From contig CAYJKY010000075.1 of the NCBI GenBank assembly GCA_964370825.1, forward strand, positions 1 to 7,660: a DNA stretch of 7,660 nt. Reading direction: 5' to 3'. Every line of letters begins with the position of its first letter. The stretch's first letter is position 1. Below, piece after piece: positions 1 through 6,085 of the stretch. The position numbers and the translations under genes are program-made. The stretch is from CAYJBH01 sp964370825 (GTDB taxonomy: Bacteria; Bacillota; Clostridia; Oscillospirales; Ruminococcaceae). Below the pieces are notes generated by a model, which saw nothing but the letters and a program-made list of their open reading frames with translations, searched no databases and had not been told where the DNA came from.

Positions 1-190
1 TTGTCGCAACAGCATCGAAAATTTCTTCCTTTGACTTGAAATGATGATAGATAGCGCCTTTAGTTAGTCCCTCAAGCTCGTTTATAATATCTTGCAAGCT
101 CGTGTTATCATATCCTTTTTCAAGAAAAAGTCTTGTAGATACTTCGAGTATCCGCTCGATAGTTTGCTCCGGATATTTATTTCTCGCCAT
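1..190 (-). CDS. TetR/AcrR-family transcriptional repressor, N-terminal part (cut by window edge)
   Basis: The reading frame begins with ATG at 190 and runs open to base 1, giving the first 63 residues; the rest lies outside the window. The translation starts MARNKYPEQTIERILEVSTR and contains the TetR N-terminal helix-turn-helix: helix 1 (about residues 9-22, with LFLEKGY just after), then TSLQDIINEL and the family signature GAIYHHFKSKEEIF at about 45-58. TetR proteins bind palindromic DNA as dimers and release it when a small ligand binds the C-terminal domain, which is not visible here, so the ligand is unknown. A GGGAG ribosome binding site lies 8 bases before the ATG. Two palindromes in and behind its promoter suggest autoregulation. 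The regulated partner may lie beyond the left edge or be the divergent BlaI-type operon. Family assignment is secure; function is not. Confidence 0.9.
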   Translation of the reverse strand, partial: MARNKYPEQTIERILEVSTRLFLEKGYDNTSLQDIINELEGLTKGAIYHHFKSKEEIFDAVAT

Positions 191-202
191 GCTTTTATCT
201 CC

Positions 203-217
203 CATACCGGTAGTATG
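203..217. promoter_or_regulatory. Probable TetR-type operator, promoter-distal copy
   Basis: CATACCGGTAGTATG is a palindrome with CATAC/GTATG arms. It matches the second palindrome at 230-244 (CATACCGTCGGTATG) in arms and length, and the two centres are 27 bp apart. It lies between the -10 element and the start codon of the TetR-family gene, in the expected 5' untranslated region. Binding by the TetR-family protein is inferred from position and symmetry. Confidence 0.65.
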
Positions 218-222
218 CAACT

Positions 223-252
223 ATGATAACATACCGTCGGTATGTTTGTCAA
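223..252 (-). promoter_or_regulatory. Promoter of the TetR-family gene
   Basis: On the minus strand, TTGACA (plus-strand bases 247-252) is followed after 18 bp by TATCAT (223-228), a 6/6 and a 5/6 match to the -35 and -10 consensus. It lies about 30 bp upstream of the TetR-family ATG at 190. The palindrome at 229-245 fills the spacer between the two elements, which is a classical repressor position. Confidence 0.7.
229..245. promoter_or_regulatory. Probable TetR-type operator between -35 and -10
   Basis: ACATACCGTCGGTATGT is a perfect 17-bp palindrome (8-bp arms around one central base) lying exactly in the spacer of the TetR-family promoter. A repressor bound here would block RNA polymerase directly, so autoregulation is the natural reading. 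It ends 28 bp before the -35 element of the divergent operon, so it might also affect that promoter. Confidence 0.75.
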
Positions 253-272
253 GAAGATTATGTTGCAGCCCC

Positions 273-301
273 TTGACAAATCAGTTTATTCGTGGTAAAC
301 T
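273..301 (+). promoter_or_regulatory. Promoter of the BlaI-type repressor / BlaR1-like operon
   Basis: TTGACA at 273-278 is followed after exactly 17 bp by TAAACT at 296-301 (4/6 match to TATAAT). Transcription would begin near 308, leaving a leader of about 36 bases before the ATG at 344. The -10 element is overlapped by palindromic half-sites (GTTTA/TAAAC), consistent with repression. Confidence 0.7.
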
Positions 302-327
302 AAACTTGTAGTTTATTGTGAGTAAAC
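284..327. promoter_or_regulatory. Twin operators, probably for the BlaI-type repressor
   Basis: Two 17-bp palindromes, GTTTATTCGTGGTAAAC (284-300) and GTTTATTGTGAGTAAAC (311-327), share the same arms (GTTTA/TAAAC) and are repeated at a 27-bp interval. The first overlaps the -10 element and the second covers the start of the transcript. An extra half-site TAAAC at 301-305 creates an overlapping palindrome TAAACTA-N6-TAGTTTA at 296-315. BlaI/MecI repressors are known to bind paired dyads in their own promoters; that these are the sites for this protein is inferred from position. Confidence 0.65.
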
Positions 328-343
328 AAACGGAGGTTATATA

Positions 344-706
344 ATGATAGAATACAAACTCGGTGAAATCGAGATGCAGTTTGCGGATATAATTTGGCAA
401 AACGAGCCGCTTTCATCAAGAGAACTCACCGTGCTTGCAGAGAAAGAGCTTAGCTGGAATCGCTCAACTACATATACCATACTGCGAAAACTGTGCGAAA
501 AAGGCATCTTTCAAAATGAAAAAGCACAGGTGACATCGCTTGTCTCAAAGGTTGAATATACCGCAATGCAGAGCGAGCAGTTTGTCGAGGATACATTCAA
601 AGGCTCACTGCCGGGCTTTTTAGCTTCTTTTACCACGAGAAAAAAGCTGTCGGATAATGAGATAAGCGAGATTATGAAGATTATCGACGAGCACAAGGAG
701 GTTTAG
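344..706 (+). CDS. BlaI/MecI/CopY-family winged-helix repressor
   Basis: This 120-residue protein is a complete BlaI-type repressor, a dimeric DNA-binding protein that keeps its operon off until a BlaR1-type protease signals. Residues 1-75 form the winged helix: LGEIEMQFADIIW (6-18), PLSSRELT (22-29), the recognition helix around NRSTTYTILRKLCEKG (39-54), and the wing ending near VSKVEY (67-72). Residues 76-120 form the dimerisation part, with GFLASFTTRKKLSDNEI at 91-107. This aligns with the stretch of Staphylococcus aureus BlaI that is cut between Asn101 and Phe102, so Ser95-Phe96 would be the matching position here. CGGAGG lies 7 bases before the ATG. The stop is one base before the next ATG, and an AAGGAGG for that gene lies inside this one, so the two are co-translated. 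The twin palindromes in the promoter suggest autorepression. Confidence 0.92.
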   Translation: MIEYKLGEIEMQFADIIWQNEPLSSRELTVLAEKELSWNRSTTYTILRKLCEKGIFQNEKAQVTSLVSKVEYTAMQSEQFVEDTFKGSLPGFLASFTTRKKLSDNEISEIMKIIDEHKEV

Positions 707-707
707 A

Positions 708-3002
708 ATGGAAAGTGTTTTTCTAGGCCTTCTCAACATGAGCTTTACTGCCGGCATCGTTATTATTGCCGTTTTAGGCATTAGATTGCTATTAAAAAAA
801 GCACCGAAAGTGTTTTCGTACGCACTGTGGGCTGTGGTGCTATTCAGGCTGCTTTGTCCCTTTTCGTTTGAGAGCACTATGGGACTGCTACCAAGCACCG
901 AGCCCATACCGCAAAATATTGTATATGAGGCACAACCGGAGATTAGTACAGGGATTGAAATTATAGATAACTCGGTGAATGAAATTTTACCGCCGGCAAC
1001 TCCTACCGCATCTTTTAATCCCATAGGCATTTATATATTTATCGGCAGAGTTATCTGGAACGTCGGCATATTTGCACTGTTAATATATAGTGTGATACAA
1101 TATGCACTATTAAAACGCAAATTAATCGGAGCAATGCATTTGTGTGAAAATGTATACAAAACGAACAATGTATTCGTTGCCGACGGCATAAACTCACCGT
1201 TTGTCATGGGTCTAATTAACCCCAAAATCTATCTTCCGTCCTCACTTCCCAAAAGCGAATACGATTTTATAATAGCACACGAGAAGTGCCACATTAAACG
1301 CCTTGACCACATTACAAGGGTGCTATCTTTTATCGCCCTTGCACTGCACTGGTTTAATCCACTTGTTTGGTTGGCATACATTGTTTCAGCAAAAGACATG
1401 GAAATGTCCTGCGATGAGGCTGTTATGAAAAATATGGACAGCGACATCAGGGCAGAATATTCCACCTCGCTACTTCGCCTTGCAACGGGGAAAAAGTTGA
1501 TAACCGCCACACCGCTTGCCTTTGGTGAGGGTGATACAAAAGGCAGGGTTAAAAATGTGATGAAGTATAAGAAACCTGTGGTTTGGGTGAGTGTTATCAG
1601 TTTTATTTTGGTTGGTGTAGTTGCGGCTTTGCTTATGAGCAACGCTAAAAAAGACGAATTTATTTCAAGTAGCATTAGTTTTAGTGATGAAAAAGAATTT
1701 GAATTTACCTTATATGAAGCAAACACGACTGCTGGTTTTGGTAATACTCTTTTGAACAAAGGTGATGAGGTTAAAGTATCAATATGGTCAGAAACCGAGA
1801 CCGAAATTCAAGTAGGCATTATGCCAACAGATGAATTTGATAATACAGATCGTGAAGAGTTTATAGGAGAAACTGTTCTGCTAACAAAAGAACCACAAGA
1901 AATCATAGTGGAGGTTCCAAAAGACGATATGTATAAAGTGTCGTTTATCAATACTACCAGCAACTATGTTTTAGCGGCTGGTTCGGTGGAATATGTAACA
2001 GATATAAACGTCGAAACAGGTGCAGTATCGTTAGAGGCACTATGGGAAAACCGCACAGAATATGTGGGTGATAATTCTGCTGTGGGGAACATTATCAGCA
2101 ATCTTTCATTCCCAGCAGATGTGTATTATGAGAGTTTTTCATTAGACACAGACGAAACACCATTTGGATTGACGGTTAACCTGAGTATCGTTGATGATAT
2201 TGCTGTTGTAGCAGACGGGGATATCTCCGGATTTGTCGAAAAAATAAGTGCTATATTATTTTCACTTATTAGCAATGTTGATAATGTTTCATTTGTTTTT
2301 AGTGATGGGGACTCTATGTCTGAAATAACATTATATCGCAATGATATAGAAGCTATTTACGGAGAAGATTTATTCTTAAAAACCGAAACATTAGAAGATT
2401 TTGATTTATTATTTAATGAAATATATAACGAGAACTACGATGCTCCTTTGCTAGACTTATCACCTATGGTTATGATAGACGGCAGGCTACTAATTCAAAC
2501 AGGTAACGAGGATTTTGAATTTTTATATCCTTTACAATCAAGTTTTGATGGTGAAATAACCTCGTCTGTACCACAAAACCAAAAACCTGCGCAGGATGAT
2601 CAAAGCAACTTTGGAGAAAACTATTTTTATTCATTTATAAACGATGGCGGGGTTGCCGTTTATATAGATAATAACTGGGTTGCATTCGAAACGGAGGAGA
2701 AAGCACCGCTTGAGATGTTTCACGATTTATCGGCAGACGGCGAGATAGAGCTATCGTTTCATGAGCTACCAAGCTATAGCTTTAAAACAAATTCCGAGCA
2801 GATAAGCATAATGCTTAACAGTAGCGAGGAAATGCAGGTTAGCCTGATGTTATACGATGCAAATAGTCAAGACAGTCCGGTAGCGCAGTTTGATCTAACA
2901 TCCGGCGAGGCCAATACAGTCACAAATTTAACCTCAGCAACAAATTATGTTATACGAACCATGCTAAATTATAACGATGCAACCCTAACAGTTTCAGAAT
3001 AA
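708..3002 (+). CDS. BlaR1/MecR1-type M56 membrane metallopeptidase with a non-penicillin-binding extracellular region
   Basis: This 764-residue protein is probably the receptor-protease partner of the BlaI-type repressor. Membrane segments lie at about 8-28, 35-53, 106-134 and 289-311. Between the last two is the cytoplasmic M56 zinc protease domain: the SPFVMGLINPKIYLP signature (163-177), the zinc site HEKCH (H191, E192, H195) and the second motif MEMSCDEAV (E232, D236). The extracellular part (about 312-764) is beta-rich. Residues 447-570, beginning WENRTEYVGDN, resemble the DUF4825-type domain often attached to clostridial BlaR1-like proteins. I find no SxxK/SxN/KTG set of a penicillin-binding sensor; SDEK at 326-329 lacks the other motifs. 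The protein is much longer than S. aureus BlaR1 (about 585). The signal sensed is therefore unknown, and no beta-lactamase or penicillin-binding protein gene lies nearby. Start chosen by the AAGGAGG at 695-701. Confidence 0.88.
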   Translation: MESVFLGLLNMSFTAGIVIIAVLGIRLLLKKAPKVFSYALWAVVLFRLLCPFSFESTMGLLPSTEPIPQNIVYEAQPEISTGIEIIDNSVNEILPPATPTASFNPIGIYIFIGRVIWNVGIFALLIYSVIQYALLKRKLIGAMHLCENVYKTNNVFVADGINSPFVMGLINPKIYLPSSLPKSEYDFIIAHEKCHIKRLDHITRVLSFIALALHWFNPLVWLAYIVSAKDMEMSCDEAVMKNMDSDIRAEYSTSLLRLATGKKLITATPLAFGEGDTKGRVKNVMKYKKPVVWVSVISFILVGVVAALLMSNAKKDEFISSSISFSDEKEFEFTLYEANTTAGFGNTLLNKGDEVKVSIWSETETEIQVGIMPTDEFDNTDREEFIGETVLLTKEPQEIIVEVPKDDMYKVSFINTTSNYVLAAGSVEYVTDINVETGAVSLEALWENRTEYVGDNSAVGNIISNLSFPADVYYESFSLDTDETPFGLTVNLSIVDDIAVVADGDISGFVEKISAILFSLISNVDNVSFVFSDGDSMSEITLYRNDIEAIYGEDLFLKTETLEDFDLLFNEIYNENYDAPLLDLSPMVMIDGRLLIQTGNEDFEFLYPLQSSFDGEITSSVPQNQKPAQDDQSNFGENYFYSFINDGGVAVYIDNNWVAFETEEKAPLEMFHDLSADGEIELSFHELPSYSFKTNSEQISIMLNSSEEMQVSLMLYDANSQDSPVAQFDLTSGEANTVTNLTSATNYVIRTMLNYNDATLTVSE

Positions 3003-3085
3003 AAACTTAAAAGCCTTATCACGATAATAATAGTATTACGTTGTACAAAAAGGCATATTATTTTCTGATATTATCAATATTCATC

Positions 3086-3952
3086 TTAAAATTCTTTGAA
3101 CAAATTAGTAGTTGCATCGTATGTAAACTTCATTATACTCGGTAGGGTCTCATCGTTTTTACAGAAAATCGCAACATTCAGTTCTACACTCAAAACCCCA
3201 CTATAATTAATTTCTTTTAATGCTGTTTTAAGGTCAATCCAATCAATTGTGCCTACGCCCGGTGTAAGGTGCTGGTCGAGCCGCCCAAAATTGTCGTGCA
3301 GATGTAAACATTTTACATTTGCACCTAATTTTCGCAAGCAATCACCGACATTTAAACCAAGCAAATGAAAATGGCCGGTATCAGCGCAGACAACAAAGCG
3401 TTCATCATTAAGGCATTCAAGGTAATCCAAAATTTCTTCCGGGCTTGAAAGGGTCGTATCACAATAGTGATTGTTATGGCTGTCATACCCAAACATGTTT
3501 TCAAGGGCTATATTCACTCCCGCCGCCTTTGCGTAGGGTAATAGGCTGCTGTAAAATTTGAGGTTTTGTTCTTTAAGATACTTGGCTCGACGACCGTTTA
3601 TAGCATCCTTAGACATTCGTGGATGCACAATATTATGAGAGGCACCCAAAATTTTTGCTATTTCAAAACTGCGGTATAATATTTCAAACTTTAATTCGCT
3701 TTCATCTTCACCCAAAGAACCGAACATCGGCGCGTGGATTTGGTGAAAACTAATACCGGAATCATCTGCAATGTCACGAATATTTTGAACATACTCCCTG
3801 AAGTTTTCCTTTAAAAAGGGAGAATCCTTTTCCGTCAAATAAAATGGTTCTCCGTAATCAATGCAATCGAAACCTGCTTTTGCAATAAAACGAATTTCTT
3901 CTTCGGTAGAGAAAAGCTTACTTGCAAACTCACTGTTAATGCCAAACTTCAT
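3086..3952 (-). CDS. Sugar phosphate isomerase/epimerase family protein (xylose-isomerase-like TIM barrel)
   Basis: The 288-residue product begins MKFGINSEF and has the length and motif order of the AP-endonuclease-2/xylose-isomerase-like TIM barrels. These cytoplasmic enzymes use divalent metals to isomerise or epimerise sugars or related compounds. Likely metal ligands and active-site residues are visible at the ends of successive strands: H70/H73 (FHQIHAPMFG), H110 (IVHPR), E151 (IALENMFG), D191 and H194 (VCADTGHFH), H217/H219 (CLHLHDNFG) and E257 (LSVELN). The motif HLTPGVGTIDW (228-238) is typical of the family. The exact substrate cannot be read from the sequence. A GAGGG ribosome binding site lies about 9 bases before the ATG. 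The gene is single, convergent with the BlaR1-like gene (83 bp apart, no clear terminator between) and divergent from the sigma factor operon. Nothing seen ties its metabolism to its neighbours. Confidence 0.88.
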   Translation of the reverse strand: MKFGINSEFASKLFSTEEEIRFIAKAGFDCIDYGEPFYLTEKDSPFLKENFREYVQNIRDIADDSGISFHQIHAPMFGSLGEDESELKFEILYRSFEIAKILGASHNIVHPRMSKDAINGRRAKYLKEQNLKFYSSLLPYAKAAGVNIALENMFGYDSHNNHYCDTTLSSPEEILDYLECLNDERFVVCADTGHFHLLGLNVGDCLRKLGANVKCLHLHDNFGRLDQHLTPGVGTIDWIDLKTALKEINYSGVLSVELNVAIFCKNDETLPSIMKFTYDATTNLFKEF

Positions 3953-3978
3953 AATTCCGCCCTCTGCAATTTATTTAT

Positions 3979-3996
3979 TGTGAAAATAATATCACA
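3979..3996. promoter_or_regulatory. Palindrome overlapping the -10 box of the isomerase-like gene
   Basis: TGTGA-N8-TCACA (arms 3979-3983 and 3992-3996) encloses the -10 element, so a bound protein would block transcription. The arms resemble Rex and CRP-type half-sites, but the 8-bp spacing is two longer than usual for those proteins, so the regulator is not named. Confidence 0.45.
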
Positions 3997-4014
3997 GGCG
4001 GCGGAAAATGTAAA
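3986..4014 (-). promoter_or_regulatory. Promoter of the sugar isomerase-like gene
   Basis: On the minus strand TTTACA (plus bases 4009-4014) and TATTAT (3986-3991) are separated by exactly 17 bp; each matches its consensus in 5 of 6 positions. The -10 element lies 34 bp before the start codon at 3952. Confidence 0.75.
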
Positions 4015-4078
4015 GCACATTTCTAAGTGAAAAAAATATTTGAAAAAATGAAACTAATAATAAGTAATCAGACACATA

Positions 4079-4084
4079 TATAAT
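4079..4084 (+). promoter_or_regulatory. Possible -10 element of the sigma factor operon
   Basis: A perfect TATAAT lies 94 bp upstream of the proposed sigma factor start, in an A+T-rich gap. No good -35 box stands 16-18 bp before it. Isolated TGAAAC (4049-4054) and TTGAAA (4040-4045) sequences lie further upstream at other spacings. A self-recognised ECF promoter was looked for and not clearly found. Confidence 0.3.
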
Positions 4085-4160
4085 AACAGTTGAAATTTTA
4101 ATACTCACAAATCACATACAAAAAAAACGGACAAATATAAGCTAAACTGCTATATCGTAA

Positions 4161-4180
4161 AGGGAGGTGAATGTACGCTG
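4161..4180 (+). promoter_or_regulatory. Ribosome binding site deciding a CTG start, with two overlapping mini-ORFs
   Basis: AGGGAGGTG (4161-4169) is a near-perfect Shine-Dalgarno sequence followed after 8 bases by CTG (4178-4180), in frame with the whole sigma factor. The only common start codons nearby are in other frames and end at once: GTG at 4168 reads four codons to TGA at 4180-4182, and ATG at 4171 reads four codons to TAA at 4183-4185. Both lie too close to or inside the Shine-Dalgarno sequence to be efficient starts. Confidence 0.7.
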
Positions 4181-4726
4181 AATAATATAAAACTCGAATT
4201 TTTTAATCGGCTTTACGACGAGAGTTATAACAAAACTGCGGCCTACATCGCCGCTCGGTGTGACAATCTATCGCAGGTTGGTGATATATTACAGGAAATT
4301 TATATTGAGATATACAGCACCATAGAGCGCAAAGGCATCGGCTACATGAAAAACCCACAGGGTTTTGTGCGACAGGTGGCAAAATCTAAACTTAGCCGAT
4401 ACTACACAGGCAACAAAGAAAAACATCATCTATCGCTAATTATGACCGACGATGATGACAATGAATACGACTCCACCGCCCTTGCAGACGGCGTAAATAT
4501 AGAAGAGCAATATGTAACAAAAGAGCTACTTTCACAGATTGCAGACTTTATCTCGAAACAACCAGCTACAGAGGGCAAAATATTTTACCTCTACTACTAC
4601 TGTGACAACAGTATCGAGCAGATTGCAATTTCAATGAGTATGAATAGCTCAACAGTTAAAACAAAGCTTTATCGAACGCTTGCAAAGGTTAGGAAATTAT
4701 ATATAAAGGAGTATAAAGAGCTATGA
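4178..4726 (+). CDS. ECF-type RNA polymerase sigma factor (CTG start)
   Basis: The full frame gives 182 residues, the usual size of an ECF sigma factor, which directs RNA polymerase to a small stress or envelope regulon. Region 2 covers about residues 15-80, with the region 2.2-like segment VGDILQEIYIEIYSTI (34-49) and GYMKNPQGFVRQVAKSKL (55-72). An acidic linker (DDDDNEYD, 91-98) follows. Region 4 spans about 114-176, with the helix-turn-helix NSIEQIAISMSMNSSTVKTK (144-163). Starting at the first in-frame ATG (4346, residue 57) would destroy region 2. From the in-frame stop at 4091 to 4346 no ATG, GTG or TTG occurs in this frame. CTG at 4178, well placed behind AGGGAGGTG, is therefore the likely start (first residues MNNIKLEFFNRLYDESYN). 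The stop overlaps the next gene by 4 bp (ATGA), the usual arrangement for a sigma factor and its anti-sigma factor. Confidence 0.85.
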   Translation: MNNIKLEFFNRLYDESYNKTAAYIAARCDNLSQVGDILQEIYIEIYSTIERKGIGYMKNPQGFVRQVAKSKLSRYYTGNKEKHHLSLIMTDDDDNEYDSTALADGVNIEEQYVTKELLSQIADFISKQPATEGKIFYLYYYCDNSIEQIAISMSMNSSTVKTKLYRTLAKVRKLYIKEYKEL

Positions 4727-5928
4727 GAGAGAATGATTTAATAAAAAAAGCTCTATCAGAAAACGTGACGGACAAGGATTTGTTATACAGCAAAATTTTA
4801 AAGTCTGCCACAAAGCCCAAAAGAAGGATATTAAGTTTTACGTCTTTCAAGCGAAACCCGCTTGAATTTCCCCGCCTTGCGGAGAAAACGGACAAAACAT
4901 CAGAAAGGAATAGCTATACTATGAAAAAAATTATAATTATAGCGGCATCGATTGCACTACTCAGCATCACAGCATTTGCTTCGGTAAGACTACTCACCCC
5001 GCAAGAGGTAGCAGAGGACATGGTTTTCACCGATGATAGCGGCGTCACCTACGACCATTTTGCAACACCATTTACATTTGACGATGCGGTGGACATTAAC
5101 GAGAGCCGCATCGATGCAGGGCTAAAGATTACCTTTATGGGTTTTGCGCACGGAGAGGGCATAAATGTGTCGGATATTGAGGTCGACCAAAACAAAACCT
5201 ATGCGGTGATAGCGATAGAAAACGAGGACGGCACACCGATAGAGATGATAGAATCCATGCTCACCGTTTCGCCTCTTGTAAAGGGTATGAACCCCGGTCT
5301 ACACAACGCCTTTACCTTTGGCGCCTCCGGCATGGGCACGCTGATTGACGGTGTGCAGTATCAGCTGATGGAACTTGAAACAATTGAATACTTTGCCGAT
5401 AATCAGCTTTATCTCAGCATCAGCGATGGAGCACCGACAATAGGTGCATACCTATTCGACGAACAAAGCGGTGAGATTACTGCAAATCCCGACCATGAGG
5501 GCGTCAACGTACTATTCAATCTTCCGGTAGACCCTGCAAAAGCGGATAGCGCAAGGGTGGACGAGTACCTTGCAAGATTTGAAAATCCCGAAGATGATGA
5601 AAATTCAAACGATGGCAACACCGCAGAGGGGGGTGAGGATTATTTCCTCACTATGACAAAAGAGGATGCAGCCGCAATGGGTGATCTTGTTTATGAAGAT
5701 GTTGTGGGCACAAATTCAGATGATGCATATGATATCTACTGGAGCGAAAACAATATTTTTACCACAATGCCGGGCGAGGATGTTAAGACATTTGAAATCG
5801 GAGTATCGCAGCTGCTTTCAATTTCCGGCAAGGACGATACAAGCAAGCTCCTTTTTATCGAGCGAACATCCGAAACCGAGCTGAAAATATCGGTTTACGA
5901 GGTGGATACCGACAAGCTAATAAGCTAA
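4723..5928 (+). CDS. Single-pass membrane protein, probable anti-sigma factor of the ECF sigma factor
   Basis: The 401-residue protein has three parts. Residues 1-66 are charged and cytoplasmic and would hold the sigma factor. A membrane segment follows at about 68-88 (KKIIIIAASIALLSITAFAS). An extracytoplasmic region fills the rest: LLTPQEVAEDM (90-100), a beta-rich core to about 285 with VSPLVKGMNPGLHN (182-195) and GAYLFDEQSGEI (241-252), an acidic low-complexity linker (288-305, NPEDDENSNDGN), and a further module of about 95 residues. The layout matches clostridial anti-sigma-like proteins encoded next to ECF sigma factors; I recognise the type but give no formal domain name. The ATGA overlap with the sigma gene supports co-translation. 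An internal ATG at 4921 (residue 67), 11 bases after AAAGGA, would start exactly at the hydrophobic segment and give a signal-peptide-like N-terminus with an AFA site. The signal sensed is unknown. Confidence 0.75.
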   Translation: MRENDLIKKALSENVTDKDLLYSKILKSATKPKRRILSFTSFKRNPLEFPRLAEKTDKTSERNSYTMKKIIIIAASIALLSITAFASVRLLTPQEVAEDMVFTDDSGVTYDHFATPFTFDDAVDINESRIDAGLKITFMGFAHGEGINVSDIEVDQNKTYAVIAIENEDGTPIEMIESMLTVSPLVKGMNPGLHNAFTFGASGMGTLIDGVQYQLMELETIEYFADNQLYLSISDGAPTIGAYLFDEQSGEITANPDHEGVNVLFNLPVDPAKADSARVDEYLARFENPEDDENSNDGNTAEGGEDYFLTMTKEDAAAMGDLVYEDVVGTNSDDAYDIYWSENNIFTTMPGEDVKTFEIGVSQLLSISGKDDTSKLLFIERTSETELKISVYEVDTDKLIS

Positions 5929-6030
5929 CATTTCACCTATGAGTACGGCACTTTATGCTGTCGATACCATTGCCGCCTGTGTCGACATCTGAAAACTTAG
6001 AATTGCGCTCTCTCGTTATAAACAGATTTT
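5929..6030. other. Intergenic stretch with no recognised gene
   Basis: About 100 bp between the anti-sigma-like gene and the long terminator hairpin. It contains a relatively G+C-rich patch with a repeated TGTCGA (5959-5964 and 5979-5985 region, the second within the palindrome TGTCGACA). No convincing reading frame, promoter or ribosome binding site was seen on either strand. Confidence 0.4.
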
Positions 6031-6085
6031 GAAGTAGTTCAACTTGAAAACATATTGCTTTCAAGTTGAACTACTTTATATTTTA
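6031..6085 (+). terminator. Rho-independent terminator of the sigma/anti-sigma operon
   Basis: An 18-bp perfect inverted repeat (arms 6032-6049 and 6059-6076) encloses a 9-base loop and is followed on the plus strand by the T-rich TATATTTTATT. It sits between two converging genes. On the minus strand the bases after the stem are not T-rich, so it should work mainly for the rightward operon, although it also lies 9 bp past the parA-type stop codon and may protect that mRNA end. Confidence 0.85.

Noticed and set aside
1683..1694. SDEK in the BlaR1-like protein as the SxxK of a penicillin-binding sensor
   Set aside because: It follows the last membrane segment too closely, and no SxN or KTG motif with suitable spacing follows it.
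3003..3085. A terminator between the BlaR1-like and isomerase-like genes
   Set aside because: Only a 5-bp GCCTT/AAGGC pairing with a 32-base loop and scattered A+T-rich dyads were found; none is convincing.
3979..3996. A Rex or CRP operator upstream of the isomerase-like gene
   Set aside because: The arms fit loosely, but the spacer is 8 bp rather than 6, so the regulator was left unnamed.
4346..4726. A short sigma factor of 126 residues starting at ATG 4346
   Set aside because: It has no ribosome binding site and would lose most of region 2, while the same frame upstream encodes good sigma region 2 sequence back to CTG 4178.
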